A stretch of DNA of 64,000 nucleotides from Listeria immobilis (GCF_014322765.1 NZ_JAASTZ010000007.1:94979-158978); one strand, 5' to 3'. Positions 41,804 through 50,504 are shown, numbered from the stretch's first letter. Numbers and translations are program-made. Notes: generated from the letters alone by a model not told the origin.

Positions 41804-44146
41804 GTGTATGAACAAATTCCAGACGAATTAAGAAGATTAAAACAGTGGTGCGCTTTTCAACTGGTTTGGGATGAAGAGCGTGGCAAAAATAAAAAGATAC
41901 CAATGAACGCAAATACTGGAGCATATGGCAATAGTGTAGACGAGCGAACTTGGGCAGATTTTGAAACTGCCCTTGCTTCACTCGAAAAGTATCAATTCGA
42001 TGGGTTAGGATTTTACTTCAAGGCGCCGTATTTTGGCGTGGATATAGACGACATAAAAGACGATATTCAAGATTATTTATATGGAAATACTGAAAATATT
42101 GCTGGTGAGTTTATTCAAACGTTAGCTAGCTACACTGAGTACAGTGTGAGTGGGACAGGTATTCATATTATTGCAAAAGGCGATTTTCCGGAAGGTGGTC
42201 GGCGCAAAGGTAATATTGAAATGTATCCGGATGGTCGGTTTTTCGTTATGACGGGTCAAGTAATTGATAACTACAGACAAGTCAATGAAGCGACATCAGC
42301 AATAAAAATACTGCATGAGAAATACATCGGAACAACTGAAAACACATCACTAACTAAGCATCAAAATTCATCAAATGATTTGTCTGAAAGTGAAATATTG
42401 GAAAAAGCATATAATAGCCAAAATGGTCCATACTTTAAAACATTGTACGAGGGAAATTGGGAAGCATATTACGCTTCGCAGTCAGATGCAGATCTAGCTT
42501 TTGCAAATATGTTAGCTTTTTGGACAGCAGCAGATTATGACAAAATGGATACTATTTTCCGAGATTCAGGGTTGATGCGTGATAAATGGGACCAAAAACG
42601 AGGGCAAAACACTTATGGACAAATAACATTAGGTAAAGCTATATCAGGTTGTTCAGAAGTTTACTCGCCTAAACAAAGTGGCAACAGTTACAATATCAAC
42701 TTAAAGTCGCGTAAAAATTGGGCGCAATTATTAAATGAAAGACGTAAAAAAGAATTAGAAAAGCTAAAAGAAGAATGGTTAATAAGTGGTGGGAAAGGAA
42801 AACAACCAAGCGTTATATCACCAATTGGTTGCGCTATTATACTGAAAGAATTCTTCCGTTTCTGCCTATTTAATATGAATGAAAACACTCGATTAGCTAT
42901 GTATTTAGAAGAAGATGGCATTTGGACACAAAATGAAACTTACATTCGACGTTTTATCGGATTTTTAGAACCAACACTAAATGCAAATAAAGCGAGTGAT
43001 GTTATTTATCATTTGTGGAAAGGTGCCGAAGTAAAAGAAAAAACAGTATCAAAGTATCTTATACCAGTTAAAAACGGTGTATTCAATCTTAAAACAAAGA
43101 AATTAGAAGCCTTCACGCCTGATTATGTATTCACTTCCAAAATAGCTACGCCATATGTTGCAAATCCACCGAAACAAAACATAAATGGGTGGGATGTTCA
43201 TACATGGCTGGATGAAATAGCATGTGGTGATGAACAAATAACATCACTGTTGTGGCAAGTTATCAGCGCATCCTTGAACGGAAATTATTCACGAAAAAGT
43301 TCTATTTGGTTGCTAGGAGATGGAAATAACGGTAAAGGGACTTTTCAACAGTTATTGCGTAATTTAATCGGAAATTCTAATATTGCAACACTAAAATTAC
43401 CGCAATTTCAAGAACGTTTTTCCTTATCAATTTTAGAAGAAAAAGTATGTTGCATCGGTGACGATGTCCCAGCTGGTGTGTATATTGATGATTCTTCCAA
43501 TTTTAATTCTGTTGTAACAGGTGATGAAATTATGGTGGAGCAAAAAAACAAACACCCATATAGCGCAAATTTTCATATGACAGTGATTCAGTCCACTAAT
43601 GGTATGCCTAAAATGCGTAATAAAACAGATGGAACATATCGCCGTTTTATTATCGTTCCATTTAAAGCTAATTTAAAAGGTGGAAAAGACAATTGGAAGA
43701 TTAAAGATGAATATATACAGAATAAAGAAGTATTACAATATATTTTATTTCATGCAATCAATATGGATTTTGAACGATTTGTTGAACCAGATGTATCAAA
43801 AAAAATCATGGAGGAATATAAACTAGATAACGACCCGATTTTAGATTATTACGAACGTATTTTTAAAGAATATAAAAGTACTAGAATTCCGCTTTATGTT
43901 GTCTACGAGTTTTACAAGTATTTTTGCGAATCAAATAATTTAAAACCAGTTGGCGATCGCTCGTTTTATAAACGTTTTGGTGAAATTCTTTCAGAAGAAG
44001 GTTGGGAAAAAGGTAAACATAAGTTAAGCGGTAAGTTTGACCCTGCAGATACTCCAACAGGAATACATCCTTACCGTTACCAACAACCAAAGGATTCCGT
44101 CACTTATGTGTGTTTCATAAAAAATAATACATTGAAAGTTGTTTGA
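41804..44146 (+). CDS. Phage primase-helicase (prim-pol plus SF3 helicase)
   Basis: 780 residues, GTG start behind AAAGGAG. The N-terminal part is an archaeo-eukaryotic primase/prim-pol type domain: YFGVDIDDI supplies the acidic pair and VSGTGIHII the His motif. The C-terminal part is a D5/P4-type SF3 helicase: WLLGDGNNGKGTFQ (Walker A, about 505), CCIGDDVPAG (Walker B), and IQSTNGMPKM with the sensor Asn. The protein would open and prime the phage origin. A repeat array of origin character follows directly. Confidence 0.93.
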   Translation: MYEQIPDELRRLKQWCAFQLVWDEERGKNKKIPMNANTGAYGNSVDERTWADFETALASLEKYQFDGLGFYFKAPYFGVDIDDIKDDIQDYLYGNTENIAGEFIQTLASYTEYSVSGTGIHIIAKGDFPEGGRRKGNIEMYPDGRFFVMTGQVIDNYRQVNEATSAIKILHEKYIGTTENTSLTKHQNSSNDLSESEILEKAYNSQNGPYFKTLYEGNWEAYYASQSDADLAFANMLAFWTAADYDKMDTIFRDSGLMRDKWDQKRGQNTYGQITLGKAISGCSEVYSPKQSGNSYNINLKSRKNWAQLLNERRKKELEKLKEEWLISGGKGKQPSVISPIGCAIILKEFFRFCLFNMNENTRLAMYLEEDGIWTQNETYIRRFIGFLEPTLNANKASDVIYHLWKGAEVKEKTVSKYLIPVKNGVFNLKTKKLEAFTPDYVFTSKIATPYVANPPKQNINGWDVHTWLDEIACGDEQITSLLWQVISASLNGNYSRKSSIWLLGDGNNGKGTFQQLLRNLIGNSNIATLKLPQFQERFSLSILEEKVCCIGDDVPAGVYIDDSSNFNSVVTGDEIMVEQKNKHPYSANFHMTVIQSTNGMPKMRNKTDGTYRRFIIVPFKANLKGGKDNWKIKDEYIQNKEVLQYILFHAINMDFERFVEPDVSKKIMEEYKLDNDPILDYYERIFKEYKSTRIPLYVVYEFYKYFCESNNLKPVGDRSFYKRFGEILSEEGWEKGKHKLSGKFDPADTPTGIHPYRYQQPKDSVTYVCFIKNNTLKVV

Positions 44147-44159
44147 TTTTTATAAAAAA

Positions 44160-44419
44160 GTTACCGAAAACACCCAAAAGTTACCGTAAGTTACCGTAAA
44201 TAAAATTTGGGTAACCGCGAAACACTAACAGACTCTAAGCGTTAGAAAGAAAAGTTACCGAGTTACCGTTTTACCTCAACTCTTTATACTATTTATAAAA
44301 AAAGTAAAAAATATAAAGAGTTGACATTTTTCGGTAACCTCAATAAAAAACGTCCAAAGTACTAGAGTCGCAATCGATTTCAAGGTTACCCATTACGGTA
44401 ACTTTTCATTTTCGGTAAC
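44160..44419. repeat. GTTACCG iteron array around an AT-rich hairpin, likely phage replication origin
   Basis: GTTACCG at 44160, 44180, 44190, 44254 and 44262 on the plus strand; CGGTAAC at 44332, 44396 and 44413; six-base forms at 44210 and 44385. Left copies mostly point right and right copies left. Between them AACTCTTTATA (44278-44288) pairs with 44312-44322 around a very AT-rich loop. No gene fits this 294-bp gap after the primase. Also TTGACA at 44321. Confidence 0.78.
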
Positions 44420-44440
44420 TTCGATTTCAGGAGGTATAAA

Positions 44441-44755
44441 ATGACAGCAGAAATGGATATACAAAATTCTATACGCTTAGCCTTAGCGAAAAAAGGACAT
44501 TATGTTTTCAGAGCAAATGTGGGAAAAATCAGAATGCCGAACGGACGAATTTTTGATACAGGATTACCGAAAGGTTTTCCGGATTTGTTTGGCTTTCGTG
44601 GAACAGATGGAAAAATGTTTTTTATTGAAGTGAAAAATGAGATTGGAAAGTTACGACAAGAACAGAAAAATTTTCAACAAGCAATGGAAATAACGCCAGC
44701 AATTTGTGGGGTTGCTAGAAGTGCAGAAGAAGCATTGCAAATTGTGGAGGGATAA
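44441..44755 (+). CDS. VRR-NUC domain nuclease
   Basis: 104 residues. GFPDLFGFR, FFIEVKNEIGKLRQEQKNF and the N-terminal Glu give the PD-(D/E)xK site of the VRR-NUC family. These phage proteins probably resolve branched DNA during replication. Ribosome site CAGGAGG. Confidence 0.88.
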   Translation: MTAEMDIQNSIRLALAKKGHYVFRANVGKIRMPNGRIFDTGLPKGFPDLFGFRGTDGKMFFIEVKNEIGKLRQEQKNFQQAMEITPAICGVARSAEEALQIVEG

Positions 44756-44757
44756 CA

Positions 44758-45444
44758 ATGTTCAACCATATTCGAAAATTTATAAACAGATGGAAATTTA
44801 ATCAAGGGATATACATTGAACTTATGAGTCTCGATGTGATAATTCCGTTGAACAAGGAGGATAAACAAATGAAAATATATCACACAGAAACACAGGGAGA
44901 TTTTAATGCTTTGTTGGGAAAATTGAAAAATGAGGGGTACAGATGGCGGTTCGGTGACATTATTATGCCAGATGACTCGTGGATGTGGGAAAAGTATGAA
45001 CGAGAGACCGTTGTATTTGTAAGAGAATCAAGAATAACTTACGGAGACATTTATTGTGCTAACTATATACACCCTGACACGACCATCGAAAAATTCAAAG
45101 CGAAGAAAAATACAGAAGAACCAAGTCATAGACCTGACATTATCACAGAAGGTAAATTACCAGACGAAGTTCAAGCATGGTATGACCATGCTGTGAAAGC
45201 AGTAAAAACATCTGTAATTAATACAGATAGTGACAACATAAACAATCCCGCACATTATACAAGCGGTGGTATTGAAACGTTAGACTACATCAAAGCAAAA
45301 GTATCTGATTATTCGTCATATGCGGTCGGAAATATACTTAAATACGTTTCTCGCTATGAACATAAAAACGGCTTAGAAGACTTGAAGAAAGCGCAGTTTT
45401 ATTTAATTGATTTAATTAAAGAAATGGAGAGTGGGGAAGAATGA
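44758..45444 (+). CDS. Phage protein with C-terminal DUF3310 domain
   Basis: 228 residues from ATG 44758 (GGAGGG, 6 bp). A second strong start is in frame at 44869, with AAGGAGG 8 bp upstream, so two forms of 228 and 191 residues are possible. The C-terminal 65 residues (NPAHYTSGGIETLDYI, AVGNILKYVSRYEHKNG, LKKAQFYLIDLI) are DUF3310, related to the nucleotide kinase-associated helix bundle of many phages. The middle part is unknown. Confidence 0.8.
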   Translation: MFNHIRKFINRWKFNQGIYIELMSLDVIIPLNKEDKQMKIYHTETQGDFNALLGKLKNEGYRWRFGDIIMPDDSWMWEKYERETVVFVRESRITYGDIYCANYIHPDTTIEKFKAKKNTEEPSHRPDIITEGKLPDEVQAWYDHAVKAVKTSVINTDSDNINNPAHYTSGGIETLDYIKAKVSDYSSYAVGNILKYVSRYEHKNGLEDLKKAQFYLIDLIKEMESGEE

Positions 45445-45707
45445 CAAAAGAATTAGATACGATGAAACAACTTAAGACATTTTCAGACATGGGGATGAAA
45501 GTAGCTAAAGAGCTGTATGGTAATGACATCAAAGAAACAGATTTCACCATAATACAACCATTCGCTGATGGACAGGGCATGATGTTACAAGTTAAAGATG
45601 ATGAAGATGGCGAACGAACTATGAGTTTAAATACAGTAGACACATTGACAATATTACCTGTTATTGATGCCACTCTAGATATTTATGGTGAGGAGGAAGA
45701 AGAATGA
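45441..45707 (+). CDS. Small acidic phage protein
   Basis: 88 residues, 4-bp overlap with the previous gene, GTGGGGAAG upstream. Ends with five Glu in a row. No family recognised. Confidence 0.65.
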   Translation: MTKELDTMKQLKTFSDMGMKVAKELYGNDIKETDFTIIQPFADGQGMMLQVKDDEDGERTMSLNTVDTLTILPVIDATLDIYGEEEEE

Positions 45708-45859
45708 AAAATAAACTAGCTCGGTTTTATATAATCATGATATTTATACTTGCATTTTGTCAGTTTTTAGGATATTTAAGTAATTCGGAATTCAATTCTC
45801 TTTTATTCATAATTATAGCATGTGCCGTTTCTTTGAATTTATTTAAGGAGAGTAAATAA
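45704..45859 (+). CDS. 51-residue membrane protein
   Basis: ATG 45704 overlaps the previous stop; GAGGAGGAAG upstream. Two hydrophobic helices. Unknown role. Confidence 0.6.
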   Translation: MKNKLARFYIIMIFILAFCQFLGYLSNSEFNSLLFIIIACAVSLNLFKESK

Positions 45860-46032
45860 TGTGGGATCTATACGTAAGAAAAGAAACTTCATTCTGTTAC
45901 AAGTTTTCATATAAAACAGAAGAAGAAGCGAGAGCTGAGGCGAATAAATTATTTGCAAACGGCACATGTAGACAATGTTATATTACAAATTTCAAAACAA
46001 AAGAACATGCGTATTTATTGAAAGGAGAGTGA
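45859..46032 (+). CDS. 57-residue phage protein
   Basis: ATG 45859 behind AAGGAGAGTAA; shares one base with the previous stop. Mixed alpha-beta with three Cys. Unknown role. Confidence 0.6.
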   Translation: MWDLYVRKETSFCYKFSYKTEEEARAEANKLFANGTCRQCYITNFKTKEHAYLLKGE

Positions 46033-46036
46033 TACA

Positions 46037-46462
46037 ATGTCAAAACGATTAACTAAAGCACAATTTCAATATATCGAAGATGAACTTAGACATTACTACG
46101 ATACAAAAAAAGAGTTGGAACAATTAAGACTGAATGTCATTACGGGATCTATATATCAAGAATATATTGATGAAAATATCGGTGGTAGTTCTTCAGGTAA
46201 TATTAGTAATCAAGTAGAGCAAAGAGTTACTTTGTTAGATATGGATATTCAAATACAACGTATGAATAAAGTTGTTAGGGTCATTGATAAAGTGATTGCA
46301 AACTTAAATGATAATGACAGGATGGTTATTAAGCTTCGTTACTGGTCACGTGAGAGATATACTTGGGAGCACATTGGAATGAAATCGCATATGGGTAGAG
46401 CAACAGCAATAAGACATCGAGACGTTGTAATAAAAGAAATTGGTAGGTTCCTTGGATTTTAA
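46037..46462 (+). CDS. RinA/ArpU-like late transcription regulator
   Basis: 141 residues. An N-terminal helix, then a C-terminal sigma-70 region 4-like helix-turn-helix (LNDNDRMVIKLRYWSRERYTWEHIG, RATAIRHRDVVIKEI). This family switches on late genes in Gram-positive phages. Position at the end of the early genes and before the terminase cluster fits. GAAAGGAG upstream. Confidence 0.85.
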   Translation: MSKRLTKAQFQYIEDELRHYYDTKKELEQLRLNVITGSIYQEYIDENIGGSSSGNISNQVEQRVTLLDMDIQIQRMNKVVRVIDKVIANLNDNDRMVIKLRYWSRERYTWEHIGMKSHMGRATAIRHRDVVIKEIGRFLGF

Positions 46463-46555
46463 TTGTGAGACGAAAGTGAGACTTTTGGGCATCGAAAAAG
46501 GTTTATTATAGTATTATAGGCAGGGCCTATTAAAAATGAAAGTCGAGGGGACTAT

Positions 46556-47299
46556 ATGAATTTAGTTAGGTGTTGGGAATGCGAGCAATATATTTCGCAG
46601 GAAGCTTCCGTACATTTCAGAGATTTGTCTGGCGGTAGAAACTTATGCGTTGAATGCCAACATAAGTATCGAAAAAAAATAGAAGAAAAGAAAAAAGAAT
46701 ATATTGCGCACAAAATCGAAGCAACACTTGAACGAGCAATACATCTTATAGAAATGCAAGAATACTGTAGTATGAAAATGGATGAATACCTTGACCCATA
46801 TAACACAGTAGCCCAATTTTATAGAAATGACAGTAGCAAGTTTGATTCTGCTCATGAGGTAATGGCTTGTATCGAATTGTTAAGAAATCAGATTAAAGTA
46901 AAAACACAACAAAGAATAGGGCGCAAACGAGTAGATTTTATTTTGCCAGACATGAAGGTTGTATTAGAGATTGATGGAGGGCACCATCGTTTTAGGATTG
47001 GTAAAGATTCAGAACGAGATGTGTTTATCCTTAATACTTTGAATAAATCTGAACACGGTTGGGAAATTATTAGAATACCAACTAGATTTATTGAACAAAA
47101 TATTAGACGTCTTGTTCCTTCTATTAAAGCATTATATAAAGAACGTCAAGAACTAAGAAACAAACATAATGGGTTCATTCCGTCTTATTACTCAAGAACG
47201 AATAAGATGTCTCACATATCAGCGATTAAAGGTGTTGCTTCAGATAATGAAATCGAAGCAATGGAACATGAACTGTTAGACGGAACTGAGCATCTATAA
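46556..47299 (+). CDS. DUF559-type nuclease with N-terminal zinc knuckle
   Basis: 247 residues. N-terminal CWEC and CVEC pairs suggest a zinc knuckle; a helical linker follows. Residues about 115-190 form a DUF559/Vsr-like PD-(D/E)xK core: RVDFILPDMKVVLEIDGGHH and GWEIIRIPTRFI. It probably cuts DNA. It stands just before a structured RNA region and an HNH gene. Preceded by GTCGAGGGGACTAT. Confidence 0.82.
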   Translation: MNLVRCWECEQYISQEASVHFRDLSGGRNLCVECQHKYRKKIEEKKKEYIAHKIEATLERAIHLIEMQEYCSMKMDEYLDPYNTVAQFYRNDSSKFDSAHEVMACIELLRNQIKVKTQQRIGRKRVDFILPDMKVVLEIDGGHHRFRIGKDSERDVFILNTLNKSEHGWEIIRIPTRFIEQNIRRLVPSIKALYKERQELRNKHNGFIPSYYSRTNKMSHISAIKGVASDNEIEAMEHELLDGTEHL

Positions 47300-47475
47300 T
47301 CACATGATGATATAGCGGGAGGTTGCTATATTGCCGGACAGAGGCTTTGTATCTGGACACTAGTCCCAACAGGCGACGACACTCCTGTTCAATCTCCGTC
47401 TGCAACCGCATAGCGGACGTTAAACACACGTGTGGGAAGACGTAAGCAAAAGCGTCTATAAATAATTATAAGCGC

Positions 47476-47573
47476 ATACTCGTGACGGAATAGGTAGACG
47501 TTAAGCCTGCATGATCTGGTATATCAAAGGGCTGATTACAACCAACTGCAAGGTGCAAATCCTTGCCGAGTAT
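47476..47573 (+). ncRNA. tRNA-like fold inside the structured RNA
   Basis: Acceptor-like stem ATACTCG (47476-47482) with CGAGTAT (47567-47573); then TG, a D arm ACG-GAATAGGTAGA-CGT as in leucine tRNAs; an enlarged anticodon arm (AGCCT/GGGCT outside, TGAT/ATCA inside, loop CTGGTAT); and a T arm CAAGG-TGCAAAT-CCTTG. The T loop has G where T55 is normal, there is one extra base before the acceptor, and no CCA. A working tRNA is unlikely. Confidence 0.65.
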
Positions 47574-47757
47574 ATTAACTGAATAGAACTTCGGACACCT
47601 CTTAATAATGTGCCACAGCCGAGGTCGTTTTATAGATTCCACTTTCTGACGTCCGCGAGCCTATACTAAAGGTTAATCAGAAGAAAGACAAAGTATTGAC
47701 GAATGCTACCGTAGAAGTCTTTGTGGTTTTATAACTACGGATTATATTAACAATTAC

Positions 47758-47782
47758 AGCTCCGATAGTTCGGGGCTTTTTT
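47758..47782 (+). terminator. Terminator of the structured RNA
   Basis: AGCTCCGA (47758-47765) pairs with TCGGGGCT (47770-47777, one T-G pair), followed by a T run to 47782. The HNH gene starts 18 bp later. Confidence 0.85.
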
Positions 47783-47799
47783 ATATAGGAGTGGCACAT

Positions 47800-48111
47800 A
47801 TGCATATGACATCTAAACATTATAACTTAATCAATACTAATCAGCTGATGAAGTTTTATAAATGTAAAGAGTGGTTGGCTCTTAGACAAGAAGCATTGAA
47901 GCGCGATAACTATGAATGTCAACGATGCAAGAAGAAAGGTAAGCAACGTCAAGCAGACTGTGTACATCATATTAAATATGTAAAAGAGTTTCCCGCTTTT
48001 GCATTAACATTAAGTAATCTCGAATGTTTATGTAATCAATGTCATAACGAAGAGCACGAGCGTTTACCTAATCAACAAGAGAAGAAGATTATTAATCAAG
48101 AAAGATGGTGA
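47800..48111 (+). CDS. HNH endonuclease
   Basis: 103 residues from ATG 47800, 8 bp after AGGAG. The HNH fold is shown by CQRCKKKG, CVHHIKYVKEFP, LSNLECLCNQCHNEEH with two CxxC pairs for zinc. In HK97-like phages such a gene before the terminase helps to cut DNA at cos. Its place before the P27-type small terminase supports this. Confidence 0.92.
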   Translation: MHMTSKHYNLINTNQLMKFYKCKEWLALRQEALKRDNYECQRCKKKGKQRQADCVHHIKYVKEFPAFALTLSNLECLCNQCHNEEHERLPNQQEKKIINQERW

Positions 48112-48116
48112 TGTGA

Positions 48117-48389
48117 TTGTTGTTTGATATTGATGGAATTGAGTACAACACAGATGACTATGAACAATATGATATGTATAAGCAAAGTGCAGTGCGCAAT
48201 GTAATGTATAAAGCATATCGTTCGATGCGTTCCGTTGTGTCTGATAATAAGTGTCAAGGCTTGAAGCAAAAAGAAGTGAAAGAAAAAATAAATAATAATA
48301 GATTGCAAGTGTATCAATTGCTTTCATTCACTGATGGAGAAATAAATTCTATTTTTATTTTTATTGAAAAATATTTTCCACGGATTTAA
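48117..48389 (+). CDS. Small phage protein before the terminase
   Basis: 90 residues, TTG start after GGTGATGTGA. Acidic N terminus and a helical body. No family recognised. Confidence 0.6.
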   Translation: MLFDIDGIEYNTDDYEQYDMYKQSAVRNVMYKAYRSMRSVVSDNKCQGLKQKEVKEKINNNRLQVYQLLSFTDGEINSIFIFIEKYFPRI

Positions 48390-48390
48390 T

Positions 48391-48440
48391 CCCCCCGGGT
48401 AAAAATTTTAAAACTTTTTGAGAGGGTGTGACAACGGGGG
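48391..48440. other. Possible cos site
   Basis: CCCCCCGGG at 48391-48399 and CGGGGG at 48435-48440 are inverted G/C runs in an AT-rich gap between the HNH region and the small terminase gene, the place of cos in HK97-like Gram-positive phages. The cut position cannot be read. Confidence 0.5.
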
Positions 48441-48492
48441 AGAGTAGCGCCAAAAAATGCAACGTTAATTTTTCACATGAGGGGGTGGTATT

Positions 48493-48855
48493 GTGTCGTT
48501 TATGCGATTGAAAGAAGGCAAAGAGTTAATAACTGCAAGAAATAAAATTGAAAAAGATTTAAAACAGCAATTAAAAGATAAAAATCTAACTAGTCCTATT
48601 TATGAGGATAGAGTCAATGCTTATCTATATTATTGGGATATGGAACAGAATCTGTTACGGGATATTAACGAGCGTGGATTTTATGTTGAATATGATAACG
48701 GCGGCGGTCAAAAAGGGACTCGCAAAAATGATAGTGCATTATTGCTACAAAAATACACTAAGCAAGCAATGGATATTTTACAATTCCTATCTTTAAAACC
48801 ACCTTCTGAACAAGTAAAGAATACAGGAAGTGAACTTCATGACCCAGCCCTCTAA
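48493..48855 (+). CDS. terS: Terminase small subunit (P27 family)
   Basis: 120 residues, GTG start after GAGGGGGTGG. Helical with the P27-family pattern (ARNKIEKDLKQQL, VNAYLYYWDMEQNLLRDI, TKQAMDILQFLSLKP). It recognises the packaging site for the large terminase, whose gene overlaps its end. Confidence 0.87.
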   Translation: MSFMRLKEGKELITARNKIEKDLKQQLKDKNLTSPIYEDRVNAYLYYWDMEQNLLRDINERGFYVEYDNGGGQKGTRKNDSALLLQKYTKQAMDILQFLSLKPPSEQVKNTGSELHDPAL

Positions 48856-50491
48856 TGTATATAAATGGCACCCTGCAATATCAGAGTGGATGCGAATGGT
48901 TGAAAATGATGAAGTGGAAAATTGTAAAGAACAAAAATTATTGATGAAATATGTCAGAGGCAGGTTAGAACAAAAAAATGTAATCATTGATTATGATACT
49001 TTAGATACCGCTATTGCTACGGCAGAGCGGTATTTTTATAAACTTTTCCCGTTCCAAAAATTCATATATGCATTTGTATTTGCTGTATTTGAAATAGATG
49101 AAGATGGCGATAAGCAATTAATGTTTAATGACTATTTTATTTATGCTGGTAGAGGCTTTGGTAAAAATGGTTTATTAAGTTGTATGATTTTTGAATGTAC
49201 AACTAAAAATCATGGCGTGGACCATTATAATATTGATATTGTTGCGACATCGGAAGACCAAGCAAAAACAAGCTTTGAAGATATTTATAACATGTTAGAA
49301 GAAAATAAAGAAACGATGAAAAACGTCTATCGCTGGAATTTAGTTGCAATACAACATCGGAAAAATGGATCAACTATCAAATATAAAACATCAAATGCAA
49401 GAACAAAAGATGGTTCAAGACCTGGTGCAGTTGCCTTTGATGAAGAACACGCATATGAAGATTATTCAAATTATGCAGTACACACTTCTGGATTAGGTAA
49501 AAAAGAACGGTCACGTAGATTCCATTTAACGACCGATGGTTATGTTCGCGGAAGCGTTTTAGATGACAGAAAAGTATTAGCACAACAAGTATTAAACGGA
49601 GAAAAGCCAAACTCAAAAATGTTCCCTTTTATTTGCAAGTTGGATAATCCGGACGAAGTTCAAGATAAAACAAAATGGCCAAAAGCAAATCCTATGATTT
49701 TATACTACAAACCATTGCGAATTGAAATTGACCAACACTGGGATGATGCGCAATCATCTTCTGAAATCATGGTTGAGTTTATGACTAAAAGAATGAACTG
49801 TCCAACTCAAGATCCAACCACTGTAGCAGTAAAATGGGATGATATTAAAGCAACAAATCAACCAATACCAGATTTGAAAATGGCTCCTGCAATTGGGGGC
49901 ATTGATTTCGCGGATGTTAGAGACTTTTGTGCGGTAGGGTTGTTATTTAAAAAAAGAGGTAAGTATATCTTTAAACATCATACATTCATTTGTGCTGAGT
50001 CCTTGAAGATCACGAAATTTAAATTTCCGATTCATGAAGCTGTGGAAAAAGGATTGGCAACTATCATACATGATAATTATATTGATGAAGATTATCCGCT
50101 TCAATGGTTTTTAGAACAAGCAAAGGAATACCGCATAATAAATATTGCAACGGATAGCTTCAGATACAAGTCATTGAAAGAAGCATTTACGAATGCAGGT
50201 GCGCCTCTAGTTCAAGTCCGCTCTGGTCCATATTCGCATAACAGACTGTCGAGCATGGTAGATAAATTGTTCGCCTCGCATAAAATCATTTTTGGTGATG
50301 ACATGTTAATGCGTTGGTATTGTAACAATGTAGCTATTAAATTTGACGCACGTGGTGAAAAAACATATATAAAAATTGAGCCGAAGACACGTAAAACGGA
50401 TGGGTTCTTTGCTTTGCTGCACACACTAATGCTTGATGAAGAATTGCCAGAGACGCGAGAAATAAAACTGTATGATGTGACTACGTATTAG
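48839..50491 (+). CDS. terL: Terminase large subunit
   Basis: 550 residues from ATG 48839, with AGGAAG upstream; GTG 48830 is possible. ATPase: Walker A YAGRGFGKNG (about 102-111), Walker B VAFDEEH (about 198). Nuclease: GGIDFADVRD and the later acidic residues ATDSF. It belongs to the HK97/YmfN-type terminase family with P27 TerS. It packages DNA into the head. Confidence 0.95.
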   Translation: MTQPSNVYKWHPAISEWMRMVENDEVENCKEQKLLMKYVRGRLEQKNVIIDYDTLDTAIATAERYFYKLFPFQKFIYAFVFAVFEIDEDGDKQLMFNDYFIYAGRGFGKNGLLSCMIFECTTKNHGVDHYNIDIVATSEDQAKTSFEDIYNMLEENKETMKNVYRWNLVAIQHRKNGSTIKYKTSNARTKDGSRPGAVAFDEEHAYEDYSNYAVHTSGLGKKERSRRFHLTTDGYVRGSVLDDRKVLAQQVLNGEKPNSKMFPFICKLDNPDEVQDKTKWPKANPMILYYKPLRIEIDQHWDDAQSSSEIMVEFMTKRMNCPTQDPTTVAVKWDDIKATNQPIPDLKMAPAIGGIDFADVRDFCAVGLLFKKRGKYIFKHHTFICAESLKITKFKFPIHEAVEKGLATIIHDNYIDEDYPLQWFLEQAKEYRIINIATDSFRYKSLKEAFTNAGAPLVQVRSGPYSHNRLSSMVDKLFASHKIIFGDDMLMRWYCNNVAIKFDARGEKTYIKIEPKTRKTDGFFALLHTLMLDEELPETREIKLYDVTTY

Positions 50492-50504
50492 GAGGTGATA
50501 AATA

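Larger units (their letters stand above)
47308..47783 (+). ncRNA. Large structured RNA candidate between DUF559 and HNH nuclease genes
   Basis: About 480 bp without a gene and richer in G+C than its surroundings. Hairpins in order: 47310-47316/47325-47331, 47355-47358/47363-47366, 47368-47373/47384-47389, 47406-47409/47413-47416, 47438-47443/47452-47457, a tRNA-like fold at 47476-47573, a long-range ACCTC/GAGGT pair near 47592-47625, and a terminator at the end. Phages are known to carry large ornate RNAs (GOLLD, ROOL) near or with tRNA-like parts; whether this belongs to them cannot be told by eye. Promoter not identified. Confidence 0.72.

Noticed and set aside
44160..44419. CRISPR array
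   Set aside because: Repeats are only 6-7 bp, in both directions and at uneven distance; no cas genes are near.
47476..47573. Functional phage tRNA-Leu or tRNA-Thr
   Set aside because: Anticodon arm is not canonical, T55 is replaced, one extra base before the acceptor and no CCA.
47308..47783. Group I intron next to the HNH gene
   Set aside because: The conserved core elements (P, Q, R, S) could not be found and no interrupted gene surrounds it.
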